Below are positions 41,921-50,978 of a stretch of DNA of 64,000 nt, in pieces (the first letter of the stretch is position 1; every line of letters begins with the position of its first letter). The stretch spans positions 434,001 to 498,000 of the forward strand of contig NZ_FOGR01000001.1 in assembly GCF_900111275.1 (NCBI RefSeq), in the 5' to 3' direction. Origin of the DNA: Rhizobium sp. NFR03 (GTDB taxonomy: Bacteria; Pseudomonadota; Alphaproteobacteria; Rhizobiales; Rhizobiaceae). The notes below the pieces were generated by a model. It searched no databases. It had not been told where the DNA came from and saw only the letters and a program-made list of their open reading frames with translations. Both the position numbers and the translations under genes were made by a program.

Positions 41921-43135
41921 ATGGCCAAGCAGAAAGTCGCAATGCTCACGGCGGGCGGTCTCGCTCCGTGCCTGTCGTCTGCCGTAGGCGGATTGATCGA
42001 GCGCTACACCGATATCGCGCCCGATATCGAACTTATGGCCTATCGCTCCGGCTATCATGGTCTGCTTCTTGCCGACCGGATCGAAATCACGCCGCAGATG
42101 CGCGAAAAGGCAGGGCTTCTGCATCGCTACGGTGGCTCGCCCATCGGCAACAGCCGCGTCAAGCTCACCAACGCCGCCGACTGCGTCAAGCGCGGTCTCG
42201 TCAAGGAGGGTGAGAACCCGCTGCGTGTCGCAGCCGAGCGCCTTGCCTCCGACGGCGTGACGATTCTCCACACGATCGGCGGCGATGACACCAACACGAC
42301 GGCCGCCGACCTTGCCGCCTATCTCGGCGCCAACGGCTATGACCTCACCGTCGTCGGCCTGCCGAAGACCGTCGATAACGACGTCGTGCCGATCCGCCAG
42401 TCGCTCGGCGCCTGGACCGCTGCCGAATACGGCGCGAAGTTCTTCGACAACGTCAGCAACGAACAGAGCGCGGCTCCCAAGACGCTGATCGTTCACGAAG
42501 TCATGGGCCGCCACTGCGGCTGGCTGACGGCCGCCACGGCACGCGCCTACATGCAGACGGTGGAAAAGACCGAGTTCGTCGATGGCTTCATGATGAACAA
42601 GGACCTCAAGACTATCGATGGCCTCTATCTCCCCGAAACGGCCTTCGACCTGCAGGCCGAAGCCGAGCGCCTGCGCGCCGTGATGGCAAAGACCGGCTAT
42701 GTCACTCTGTTCGTCAGCGAAGGTGCCTGCATGGATGCGATCGTTGCCGAACGCGAAGCTGCAGGTGAAACCGTGAAGCGCGACGCCTTCGGCCACGTCA
42801 AGCTCGACACCATCAATGTCGGCAACTGGTTCTCCAAGCAGTTCGCAGACCTCCTCGGCGCACAGCGCGCCATGGTGCAGAAATCGGGTTACTATGCCCG
42901 CTCGGCACCCGCCAACATCGACGATCTGCGTCTCATACAGGGCATGGTGGATCTTGCGGTCCAGAGCGCCCTCGACAAGGTCTCGGGTGTTACCGGCCAT
43001 GACGAGGATCATGGCGGCAAGCTGCGCACGATCGAGTTCCCGCGTATTCGCGGCGGCAAGCATTTCAACACCGCCACCCCATGGTTCGGCGACGTGATGG
43101 ATGCGATCGGCCAGAGCTGGAAAGCGGCGCACTGA
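41921..43135 (+). CDS. pfp: Pyrophosphate--fructose 6-phosphate 1-phosphotransferase
   Basis: Phosphofructokinase-family enzyme interconverting fructose 6-phosphate and fructose 1,6-bisphosphate with PPi. 404 residues from ATG 41921, chosen by AGGAGG four bases upstream. The phosphoryl-donor loop is GGDD (residues 120-123), with Asp where ATP enzymes have Gly. The next motif is PKTVDND (148-154), with Lys where ATP enzymes usually have Gly. Both changes mark PPi use. The substrate segment MGRHCGW is also typical. It is monocistronic and followed by a strong hairpin. Confidence 0.93.
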   Translation: MAKQKVAMLTAGGLAPCLSSAVGGLIERYTDIAPDIELMAYRSGYHGLLLADRIEITPQMREKAGLLHRYGGSPIGNSRVKLTNAADCVKRGLVKEGENPLRVAAERLASDGVTILHTIGGDDTNTTAADLAAYLGANGYDLTVVGLPKTVDNDVVPIRQSLGAWTAAEYGAKFFDNVSNEQSAAPKTLIVHEVMGRHCGWLTAATARAYMQTVEKTEFVDGFMMNKDLKTIDGLYLPETAFDLQAEAERLRAVMAKTGYVTLFVSEGACMDAIVAEREAAGETVKRDAFGHVKLDTINVGNWFSKQFADLLGAQRAMVQKSGYYARSAPANIDDLRLIQGMVDLAVQSALDKVSGVTGHDEDHGGKLRTIEFPRIRGGKHFNTATPWFGDVMDAIGQSWKAAH

Positions 43136-43216
43136 CACCCGGGACGCCGGGAGTGTGGCGATCGATCGATCGATGTCCAGCCATGCGTTTCCCGGTGCCG
43201 CTGGACTGAAAAACGT

Positions 43217-43251
43217 GGCGCCGAAGCTCGAAAAACGAGAGCTTCGGCGCC
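43217..43251. terminator. Hairpin downstream of pfp
   Basis: A perfect 13-base stem (GGCGCCGAAGCTC at 43217-43229 and its complement at 43239-43251) with a nine-base loop, about 80 bases after the pfp stop. Only a weak T-tail follows (TGCATTTCC). Confidence 0.65.
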
Positions 43252-43415
43252 TGCATTTCCGGGCTTCCGCACCTGTGGAGAAGGGCGTCGCCACCCCCCA
43301 TTTCCCGCCCTCGCTTGCGACCCGTCTTCATATAGGTTAATGACGGGCACGACATGGCGGCTTTTGGCTGCAGCACTGGTAAGGCTACGGGGCCACAAAG
43401 CACGAAAGCGACAGC

Positions 43416-44465
43416 ATGGCAGTTTCACGTCTTTCCGTTCATAAACAATCTCTTACGGCATGCGCACTGATCTCGGCGACCTTGATGGCGGGATGCTCGA
43501 GCGTTGAGCGCACTCCGATGGAGCAGTTGATGGCAGCGCAGACGGTCACGCCGCTTGCCAAGCCCGGAACGGAAATGACGGCCTACGCCCTTCCGACGCC
43601 GGATGGTGCCGCCACTACGGCCGCAGCCGCCCTTGCCGCCCAGACGGCCGGAACGTCTGCGACAACCGCTTCTTCGACAAGCCAGGCTTCGACCACACCC
43701 GGCACTGCCGCAGCACCGGTGGCCACGGCTTCGGCTGAGGCCGCAAAGACCGCGCCAGGCACACCTTCGAGCGTGAACGCGCTTGCCAGCACCGAAGTCG
43801 CATCGATCGCTCCGTCCAGGACGACGACGTCCGTGAATGCGGCCAACCCGCTTCTCGCCAGCACCGCGACCGACGCCCTGCCGGAAAACGCGAACGCAAT
43901 GATCAACGTGCAAAAAGTCTCGGTAAAGCCGACGATCGCTAGCGCCGGCGCCATGGAGTCGGACTTCGACACGGGCGAGCCGGTCGGCCTTGAAACGCTG
44001 GTGGCAAAACGCATGATCGTTCCCGCCGCCAAGCCGCAACTGATTTCCGTCGCTTATTCCAAAATGGAATCGGCAGCCAGCGCTATCCTCGGCCGCGACA
44101 AACCGACGAGTTCGCGTCCCGAACTCGACAAGCTGATCACCCACTACGCCAAGCTGAACGGCGTCCCCGAGGATCTGGTCCATCGCGTCGTCCGCCGCGA
44201 AAGCACATACAATCCGCGCGCCTACCACAACGGCAATTACGGCCTGATGCAGATCCGCTACAACACGGCCAAGGGCCTTGGTTACAGTGGTCCGCCGGAA
44301 GGTCTGTTCGATGCGGAAACCAATCTGAAATATGCGACACAATATCTGCGCGGTGCCTGGGTCGTTGCTGAAAACCAGAACGACAATGCCGTCAAGCTCT
44401 ATGCCAGCGGCTATTACTACCACGCCAAGCGCAAGGGCCTCCTCGACACCCTCGGTATGCGATAA
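43416..44465 (+). CDS. Lytic transglycosylase, lipoprotein, SLT domain
   Basis: 349-residue predicted lipoprotein. The signal ends in the lipobox LMAGC at about residues 23-27. A long Ala/Thr/Ser-rich linker (about 50-150) leads to the C-terminal SLT domain (about 230-349), with the catalytic glutamate in HRVVRRESTYNPRAYHNGNYGLMQIR and GYSGPPEGLFDAETNLKYATQYLRGAW. The linker is low-complexity, consistent with reaching into the periplasm. It lies alone, 280 bases after pfp. Confidence 0.92.
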   Translation: MAVSRLSVHKQSLTACALISATLMAGCSSVERTPMEQLMAAQTVTPLAKPGTEMTAYALPTPDGAATTAAAALAAQTAGTSATTASSTSQASTTPGTAAAPVATASAEAAKTAPGTPSSVNALASTEVASIAPSRTTTSVNAANPLLASTATDALPENANAMINVQKVSVKPTIASAGAMESDFDTGEPVGLETLVAKRMIVPAAKPQLISVAYSKMESAASAILGRDKPTSSRPELDKLITHYAKLNGVPEDLVHRVVRRESTYNPRAYHNGNYGLMQIRYNTAKGLGYSGPPEGLFDAETNLKYATQYLRGAWVVAENQNDNAVKLYASGYYYHAKRKGLLDTLGMR

Positions 44466-44597
44466 GGCATACGACGGATAAGTGCTCTCACGATGAGAAG
44501 ACGCAACGAAGTCTTGTCATAGGAACGACGCGGGAGCGTTAGCGCCTTATACTGCGCCGCCAGCCACCTCTCCGTTACCACGGACGCTCAATCCCCG

Positions 44598-45962
44598 TCA
44601 GGGCTGCGGCTCTGCCAGCGCGGCGATGATATCCCGATGGAGCACGCTGTCGTCATATCCTGACTGGCGCGGCGTCAGGCCCAGCCTGACCACGGCGAGC
44701 TTCATCGAGGGAACCAGCAGGATCGACTGCCCGTCATGCCCTCGCATCCAGTAGGCATCGCTTGGAAACCCCAGAGCCTCCTGCCCGGTCTTCATCCACA
44801 CCTGCCCGGAGCCGAACCGGCCGTTGGAGGCTGGCGTCGCTGTCCGCATCAGGCGGACATAGTCCGGCGGAAGGATCTGCTCGTCGTTCCATACGCCATC
44901 CTGCAACAGGAAAAGCGCGAACCGCCCCCAGTCCCGCGCCGTTGCATACATATAGGATGATCCGACAAAGGTGCCGTGAGCGTCGGGCTCAAGAATAGCG
45001 CTGCTCATGCCGAGTGGCCGGAACAGGGCGGCACGCGGAAACGTCAGCGCCTCGCGGGGGCTGGCGAACGAATTCATCCACAGGCGCGACAGGATGACGG
45101 ATGTCCCGCTGGAATAGGAAAACTGCGTGCCCGGTGCCGTATCGAGCGTTTTCGACGCGGCATAGGCCGCCATATCGTTTTCAAGGAAAAGCATGCGTGT
45201 AGCATCCGTCACGCTACCGTAGCTCTCGTTGAAGCCAAGGCCGCTCTGCATGCCGAGCAGGTCCGACAATGTGATCCGGCTTCGCTCGTCGTTCCGCCAT
45301 TGCGGCAGGAGGTCGGATTTATCGAGCGCCATCTGCCCATCCCGAACCCGAAGACCGATCAAGGCGGCCGTCACCGTTTTAGTCATGGACCAGCCGAGAA
45401 GCGGTGTGGAGACATAGAAGCCGCGTCCATAGCGCTCGGCGATGATCCGACCATCCTTGATGACGACGAGGCCACGCAAACCGGGCCCCGCCCGCTGGTC
45501 GTCCTCGATCAAGGCCTGAACGCCGGCATTCGCCACGAGAGCACCGCCATCCGGCCAGGGTTGCGTCGTATCAGGCTCCACGCCACGACGGCGCAGCGAC
45601 CGGTTGCCGGGGAAGGCTGCGAAAGCACCGTCGGTCACGTTCGAGCAGCCGAGACCGTCGCGGAAGATCGCATGGCCCGGCGCGGCAAAGCCGAACATCC
45701 GCGCCGTCACCGTCTTGCGCTGCTCGTCCACGGATACGCGAATGAAGCGGAGCAAGGGATGGCCGGGCGCCTGAACATCATCGGCGAGAACCTCCGATGC
45801 ATTGCGGCCGGCAACGAACAGGCTGGAACAGACCATCTTTGCCGCGTAGCTGTCGCCGAGTCTGAGGAGGTCGGGAGGGGCAACCGTCAGCCAGGTCCCG
45901 ACTCCGGCCACAACCGTGAACAGCCCACCGGCCATCGACATGAGAAACGTGCGTCTGCGCAT
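44598..45962 (-). CDS. Serine hydrolase, beta-lactamase class C family, Tat-exported
   Basis: 454 residues from ATG 45962; an ATG at 45977 is also in frame but has no ribosome-binding site. The N-terminus MRRRTFLMSMAGGLFTVV matches a Tat signal (RRxFL). The nucleophile SxxK is SMTK in LLGWSMTKTVTAALIGL; YSSGTSVILSR is the YxN-equivalent and HDGQSILLVPS the third motif region. Members include beta-lactamases, D-alanyl-D-alanine peptidases and esterases, so the substrate is open. Similar proteins are often annotated as 6-aminohexanoate hydrolase-like. No linked gene explains it. Confidence 0.87.
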   Translation of the reverse strand: MRRRTFLMSMAGGLFTVVAGVGTWLTVAPPDLLRLGDSYAAKMVCSSLFVAGRNASEVLADDVQAPGHPLLRFIRVSVDEQRKTVTARMFGFAAPGHAIFRDGLGCSNVTDGAFAAFPGNRSLRRRGVEPDTTQPWPDGGALVANAGVQALIEDDQRAGPGLRGLVVIKDGRIIAERYGRGFYVSTPLLGWSMTKTVTAALIGLRVRDGQMALDKSDLLPQWRNDERSRITLSDLLGMQSGLGFNESYGSVTDATRMLFLENDMAAYAASKTLDTAPGTQFSYSSGTSVILSRLWMNSFASPREALTFPRAALFRPLGMSSAILEPDAHGTFVGSSYMYATARDWGRFALFLLQDGVWNDEQILPPDYVRLMRTATPASNGRFGSGQVWMKTGQEALGFPSDAYWMRGHDGQSILLVPSMKLAVVRLGLTPRQSGYDDSVLHRDIIAALAEPQP

Positions 45963-46188
45963 GATCCGGTTCCGCATGACTGCAGGCCCGCAGCCGGCCG
46001 ATGCGGCAGGAAAACAGGCCTTGCAGCGAATGAAGCTGCCACGACGTCATGCCCTGCTGGAGAGAAAGGCATGCACGTGCGCGGGCGAAAGCAAGGCGGC
46101 CGGACGAAGCCGCGTCCAAGCCGACGCCGCGCCCACTATGGCCGTTTCGAAGGGGTGAACGCAACCCGCAAGACCTGCGGTCGCCCGC

Positions 46189-47574
46189 TCAGGTCTTCGC
46201 GCCGTGCACGCGGTTGCGGTCGAGAATGGCCGACACGTCGCCTGCCGCCACAGGCCGCGAGATGAGAAAACCCTGAATGGCATTCGCCCCGCGCGAGCGC
46301 GCATACTCGAGTTGCCGCTCCGTCTCCACGCCCTCGATCGTCGTGGAAACATCGAAAGTGGTGCCAAGCCTCAGGATGATATCCACAAGCTCCGCATCCC
46401 GCTTGCTGCCCAGCATCGCCTCGGTAAAGGAGCGATCAATCTTCAAATGATCGAGAGGGAAGCGGCGCAGGTTGTTGATCGAGGAAAAGCCGATGCCGAA
46501 ATCGTCCAGCGCGATCTTCACGCCCTCCGCACGCAGTTCCATCAGGCTGTCGGCGATGACGGCAGGATCGACCGAGAAGATCGATTCGGTGACTTCGATT
46601 GTCAGGCGCTCGGGTGCGAGACCCGACCGGCGCAAACAATCCCGGACATAGGGCAGGAAGGTCGGGTCGCGGAACTGATCGCCGGCGACATTGACAGCAA
46701 CCCCGATCGGCGAAGGCCAGCGCTTCGCCTCGTCGCAGGCCGTGCGAACGACCCAATTACCGATCGGCATAATGAGACCCGTCGTCTCCGCGATGGAGAT
46801 GAACTGATCCGGCGCAATGATGCCCTTCTGCGGGTGCCGCCAGCGGATCAGCGCCTCGAAAGCCTTGATCATGCGCGTTTCAGAGCAGACGATCGGCTGG
46901 TACTCCAGGAAGAACTCGTTCCGGTCGAGCGCCCGCGAGAGATCGTATTCCAATTCGGATCGGGCCGATGCCTCGGCCGACATCCCGGCTTCGTAGAAGA
47001 CATGACTGTTGCCGGCCGTCTGTTTGGCCTTCATCACGGCGAGATCCGCCCGGCGCAACAACGCCGACATGGACAGGTCGTTGGGAGTCGGCACGGCAAT
47101 GCCGATGCTCCCGCCGATCCAGACCTCACCGGCAGAGAGCACGAAAGGGGTGCTCAGAATGGTCTTGATCGTTGCGCAGATATCCTCGATCTTGCCACGC
47201 GACGGTGATCCCGCAACGTGAACCGCGAATTCGTCCGCGCCCAGCCGGTAGATCGTCCCGACGCCCGTCAGCACACTGGCAAGACGCCTTGCGATCGAGA
47301 TCAGAACCTCATCGCCAGCCGCATGGTCCATCGCGTCGTTGACGAACTTGAACCGGTCGAGGTCGATCAGGAGAAGTGCGCCCCGCCCTTCACTCTGCGG
47401 ACGGTTCAGGAGCGCCGTCAGGTCATGTTCGAGCGCGAACCGGTTGTAGATGCCGGTGAGATGATCGATGTGCAGCATCGGCACGATCGGTTGTGCCCGC
47501 GTCTCGCGGTCACCGTTCGTGTCATTCGAGCTCCTGTACCCGAATCGTCTCTTTTTCAGCCACGTCAACATCAT
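46189..47574 (-). CDS. GGDEF-EAL domain protein (c-di-GMP signalling)
   Basis: 461 residues without membrane helices or sensor domain. The diguanylate cyclase domain (about 35-195) has LTGIYNRFALEHDL and DLDRFKFVND, but the active-site loop is GADEF (112-116) instead of GGDEF. The phosphodiesterase domain (about 205-455) looks intact: EAL at 240-242 in KAFEALIRWRHP, the metal site ALDDFGIGFSSINNL, KIDRSF, and IEGVETERQLEYARS. It is therefore more likely a c-di-GMP phosphodiesterase than a cyclase. Divergent from btaA. Confidence 0.9.
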   Translation of the reverse strand: MMLTWLKKRRFGYRSSNDTNGDRETRAQPIVPMLHIDHLTGIYNRFALEHDLTALLNRPQSEGRGALLLIDLDRFKFVNDAMDHAAGDEVLISIARRLASVLTGVGTIYRLGADEFAVHVAGSPSRGKIEDICATIKTILSTPFVLSAGEVWIGGSIGIAVPTPNDLSMSALLRRADLAVMKAKQTAGNSHVFYEAGMSAEASARSELEYDLSRALDRNEFFLEYQPIVCSETRMIKAFEALIRWRHPQKGIIAPDQFISIAETTGLIMPIGNWVVRTACDEAKRWPSPIGVAVNVAGDQFRDPTFLPYVRDCLRRSGLAPERLTIEVTESIFSVDPAVIADSLMELRAEGVKIALDDFGIGFSSINNLRRFPLDHLKIDRSFTEAMLGSKRDAELVDIILRLGTTFDVSTTIEGVETERQLEYARSRGANAIQGFLISRPVAAGDVSAILDRNRVHGAKT

Positions 47575-47800
47575 GCTCTTTCCGACAAGGAATCACCTGC
47601 TCCGCGGGGCGCCATGCCCTCCTCAGCCAACTGAAGGACGGAAAGACATGCCAAGTTATACTTTTGGTTGATCCCGAGCGGCCTGCCAAGCAGACTTTGA
47701 AGGTTTGGTAAACGGCAAACCGGGGGTCCACAGCCCGCGTCACGAAAGTGTTGCGCTAGCGTCCTAGAAGCATCGCATCTTCAACGAACGGCTGTTAACC

Positions 47801-49081
47801 ATGACCGATCTTGCGCCCATCGATCTCGTATCCTCCCCGCGCGTTGCGGATGCGCCAAAGGGGCGCAAGAACCAGAAGCTTCGCAAGGCGCTGATACAGC
47901 ACCAGCCGCTGACAGCCTCCGGCCTGTCGGAGCGTCTGTTCGGACTTCTCTTCTCTGGCCTCGTCTATCCGCAGATCTGGGAAGACCCCGCTGTGGATAT
48001 GGAGGCGATGGAGATCCGCCCGGAGCACCACATCGTCACCATCGGTTCCGGCGGTTGCAACATGCTCGCCTACCTCTCCGCCACGCCGGAGCGCATCGAT
48101 GTCGTGGATCTGAACAGGCATCATGTGGCGCTGAACCGGCTGAAGCTTGCCGCCTTCCGCCACCTCCCCGCCCATAGCGACCTCGTCCGCTTCCTCGCCC
48201 GCGAAGAGCTGAGCTCCAACGTCGCCGCCTACGACCGGTTCATCGCGCCGCATCTCGATGCGTCCACGCGCAGCTACTGGGAAAGCCGCAAGCTCAATGG
48301 CCGCCGGCGCATCTCCGTTTTCAATGCAAATCTCTATCGCACGGGACTGCTCGGGCGCTTTATCTGGCTCAGCCACATGCTGGCGCGCGCCCATGGCGTC
48401 GATCCGGCCGAGCTTGTCGCGACCCGCTCCCTTCGCGAGCAACGCCAGTTTTTCGATCAGCGCCTTGCGCCTCTGTTCGAACGCCCGGTCATCCGCTGGC
48501 TGACCGGGCGCAAAAGCTCCCTCTTCGGTCTTGGTATCCCGCCGCAGCAGTTCGACGAACTGGCAAGTCTCAGCACCGAGAAGACGCTGGCACCGGTGCT
48601 TCGCCACCGGCTGGAAAAGCTCGTCTGCCACTTCCCGCTTCGCCACAACTATTTCGCGTGGCAGGCCTTTGGCCGTCGCTATCCCCTGCCCCATGAAGGC
48701 ATGCTGCCTCTGCACCTTCAGCCGGAAGCCTACGAGGCGATTCGCGACAATGCGGAGCGGGTGCACGTTCATCACGAAAGCTTTACCGACCTCCTCGCGC
48801 GCAAGCAGCCGGGCGCTGTGGATCGCTATGTTCTTCTCGATGCGCAGGACTGGATGACGGACCAGCAGCTCGACGACCTCTGGTCGGAGATCACCCGCAC
48901 GGCCGCTCCCGGCGCCGTCGTCATCTTCCGCACCGCTGCCGAGCGCAGCATTCTCGAAGGCCGCGTGTCGGAAAACCTGCTCGCACACTGGCACTATGAC
49001 CGCGCGAAATCCGGAGCCCTGAACGTCAAGGATCGTTCCGCAATCTATGGCGGCTTTCACATCTACCGCAGGCAGGCATGA
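47801..49081 (+). CDS. btaA: S-adenosylmethionine:diacylglycerol 3-amino-3-carboxypropyltransferase
   Basis: First enzyme of the betaine lipid DGTS pathway: it transfers the aminocarboxypropyl group of SAM to diacylglycerol. 426 residues. ERLFGLLFSGLVYPQIWEDP and the SAM-binding HHIVTIGSGGCNMLAYL (about 77-92) are characteristic, followed by VDVVDLNRHHVALNRLKL. Its stop overlaps the btaB start (ATGA, 49078-49081). In rhizobia these genes are induced by phosphate limitation; I could not identify a clear PHO box in the 47575-47800 gap. Confidence 0.93.
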   Translation: MTDLAPIDLVSSPRVADAPKGRKNQKLRKALIQHQPLTASGLSERLFGLLFSGLVYPQIWEDPAVDMEAMEIRPEHHIVTIGSGGCNMLAYLSATPERIDVVDLNRHHVALNRLKLAAFRHLPAHSDLVRFLAREELSSNVAAYDRFIAPHLDASTRSYWESRKLNGRRRISVFNANLYRTGLLGRFIWLSHMLARAHGVDPAELVATRSLREQRQFFDQRLAPLFERPVIRWLTGRKSSLFGLGIPPQQFDELASLSTEKTLAPVLRHRLEKLVCHFPLRHNYFAWQAFGRRYPLPHEGMLPLHLQPEAYEAIRDNAERVHVHHESFTDLLARKQPGAVDRYVLLDAQDWMTDQQLDDLWSEITRTAAPGAVVIFRTAAERSILEGRVSENLLAHWHYDRAKSGALNVKDRSAIYGGFHIYRRQA

Positions 49082-49737
49082 GCCGCATGCCCGAGGCCAT
49101 CGTTTCCGACCGAGAGCACGCCGGTCGTATGGACCGGATGTACCGCACCCAGCGTCACATCTATGATGTCACCCGGAAGTACTACCTCTTCGGCCGGGAC
49201 ACGCTCATCGACGGCCTCGGAGCGGGGAGCGGTTCGCGCGTACTGGAAGTGGGTTGCGGCACCGGACGGAATCTGGCGCTGATCGCCAGGCGCTATCCCC
49301 GTGCAAAGCTCTATGGCCTCGATATTTCGGCGGAAATGCTGATCTCGGCCGAGAAGGCGCTCGCGGGTCGCAATGCCATCCTGAAGACGGCCGATGCCAC
49401 GGATTTCAACGCGCGCGCCTTCGGTGTGGACGGCTTCGACCGCATCGTCATCTCCTACGCCCTGTCGATGATCCCCGACTGGGACAAGGCCATCGATACC
49501 GCGCTTGACGCGCTTGCGCCGGGCGGCACCTTGCATATTGCGGATTTCGGCCAGCAGGAAGGCTTGCCGCCCATCGCGCGCCGCATCCTGACGGCCTGGC
49601 TCACGCGCTTTCACGTCACGCCGCGGGCGCAACTCATGACTGTCGCCACGGCGAAGGCCCACGAGCGCGGCATGACTTTAGAGACGACAACCCTCGGCCG
49701 GGGCTATGCTTGGCTTCTCGTCTGCCGACGTCCGTAA
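49078..49737 (+). CDS. btaB: Diacylglycerylhomoserine N-methyltransferase
   Basis: Second enzyme of DGTS synthesis, three N-methylations of diacylglycerylhomoserine. 219 residues. The SAM loop is VLEVGCGTGRNLALIARRYP (56-75) with GLDISAEMLISAE following. Identified by this fold plus the four-base overlap with btaA. Nothing else is in the operon: the gap to the next gene is about 240 bases. Confidence 0.92.
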   Translation: MSRMPEAIVSDREHAGRMDRMYRTQRHIYDVTRKYYLFGRDTLIDGLGAGSGSRVLEVGCGTGRNLALIARRYPRAKLYGLDISAEMLISAEKALAGRNAILKTADATDFNARAFGVDGFDRIVISYALSMIPDWDKAIDTALDALAPGGTLHIADFGQQEGLPPIARRILTAWLTRFHVTPRAQLMTVATAKAHERGMTLETTTLGRGYAWLLVCRRP

Positions 49738-49980
49738 CCTCGTTTCAGATAGCCTGTGCCGACGCGGAACGTGCCCGAGAACAGGCGAACACGACAGATA
49801 GAGCCGCGCGACTGGGCCGTCTGACACAAGCCACGAACGCTATGCTACGATCAGGGCTTGAAACTAACCCAATTTTTACGTTGATATGATGAACATGGGG
49901 TTCAATGTCTCCGGGGGGTCGGCACAAATGGGCAGTCACGGGTGAGGCACAACGTTCCATCATCAACGAACGGGAACTCC

Positions 49981-50781
49981 ATGCGCCGGCTGCTCCTCGC
50001 TCTTTTGCCGATTGTCACGCTTCTTTCCGCGTGCACGTCCACTGATTATGATCTGGTGCAGACGGCATCCATACCACCGCGCTTCCAGGACAAGGACCCG
50101 CAGGATTTCGGCGACCGGACTCCACAACACCACAGCATCCACGGTATCGATGTTTCCAAGTGGCAGGGCGACATCGACTGGGCAGCTGTGAAGCAGTCGG
50201 GCGTTTCCTTCGCCTTCATCAAGGCGACCGAAGGCAAGGACGTTGTCGATACCCGCTTCTCGGAATACTGGCCGAAGGCGCGCGCAGCCGGCATCGCCTA
50301 CGCACCCTATCACTTCTATTACTTCTGCTCGACGGCCGATGAGCAGGCAGACTGGTTCATCCGCAACGTACCAAGAAGCGCCGTTCATCTGCCGCCCGTG
50401 CTGGATGTGGAGTGGAACGGCGAATCCAAGACCTGCCGCTATCGCCCCTCGCCGCTGACCGTGCAGAGCGAAATGAAGCGCTTCATGGACCGGCTCGAGG
50501 CCTATTACGGCAAACGCCCGATCATCTATACCTCGGTCGATTTCCATCGCGACAACCTTGTCGGACAGTTCAACGAGCATCACTTCTGGGTCCGCTCCGT
50601 CGCCAAGCATCCGGTCGAGATCTACAAGGACCGTCGCTGGGCATTCTGGCAATATACCAGCACCGGCCAGATCCCCGGCATTTCCGGAAATACCGACATC
50701 AACGTCTTTGCAGGTTCGGAAAAGAACTGGCGCAAATGGGTGAAAGCGGTTTCCGAGCCAAAACAGGTGGCCGGCAACTAA
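49981..50781 (+). CDS. GH25 muramidase, lipoprotein
   Basis: 266 residues from ATG 49981 (MRRLLLALLPIVTLLSAC), whose lipobox is LLSAC; a GTG at 49942 would add 13 residues. The GH25 barrel shows GIDVSKWQGDIDWAAVKQSG, FAFIKATEGKD, YHFYYFCST and LPPVLDVEWNGE with the conserved acid pair. WAFWQYTSTGQIPGISGNTDIN ends it. This family hydrolyses the MurNAc-GlcNAc bond. Here it is probably a surface or periplasmic wall-remodelling enzyme, not phage-derived, since no phage genes are near. Confidence 0.93.
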   Translation: MRRLLLALLPIVTLLSACTSTDYDLVQTASIPPRFQDKDPQDFGDRTPQHHSIHGIDVSKWQGDIDWAAVKQSGVSFAFIKATEGKDVVDTRFSEYWPKARAAGIAYAPYHFYYFCSTADEQADWFIRNVPRSAVHLPPVLDVEWNGESKTCRYRPSPLTVQSEMKRFMDRLEAYYGKRPIIYTSVDFHRDNLVGQFNEHHFWVRSVAKHPVEIYKDRRWAFWQYTSTGQIPGISGNTDINVFAGSEKNWRKWVKAVSEPKQVAGN

Positions 50782-50918
50782 AGGCGCTGCTGTTCCGCAG
50801 CCAGCGCCCGTTTTCATGCTCCCCGCTTCTTCATTCCGCCCTATTGCCGTGTGAGAGCGGCCTGATGCCGCCGGTCCACCGACCGGCGGCCATCTGTTTG
50901 ACGTGATATTGCCCGAAA

Positions 50919-50967
50919 CGTCTTGCCTGAACCGTCTTGCCAGAACCCTCTTGCCTGAACTCTCTTG
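50919..50967 (+). repeat. 14-base tandem repeat before the MltB-like gene
   Basis: Three copies of the 14-mer CGTCTTGCCTGAAC lie at 50919-50932, 50933-50946 (one or two differences) and 50947-50960, plus a partial fourth at 50961-50967. A divergent fifth copy (9 of 14 matches) may precede at 50905. The array ends about 11 bases before the ATG at 50979. Confidence 0.75.
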
Positions 50968-50978
50968 AAGGACCCGCT

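Noticed and set aside
43160-43174. Short GATC tandem run after pfp
   Set aside because: Only about four units of a four-base palindrome in a gap; it is probably chance and has no evident partner feature.
47575-47800. PHO box upstream of btaA
   Set aside because: I looked for two CTGTCAT-like direct repeats with 11-base period and saw no convincing match by eye.
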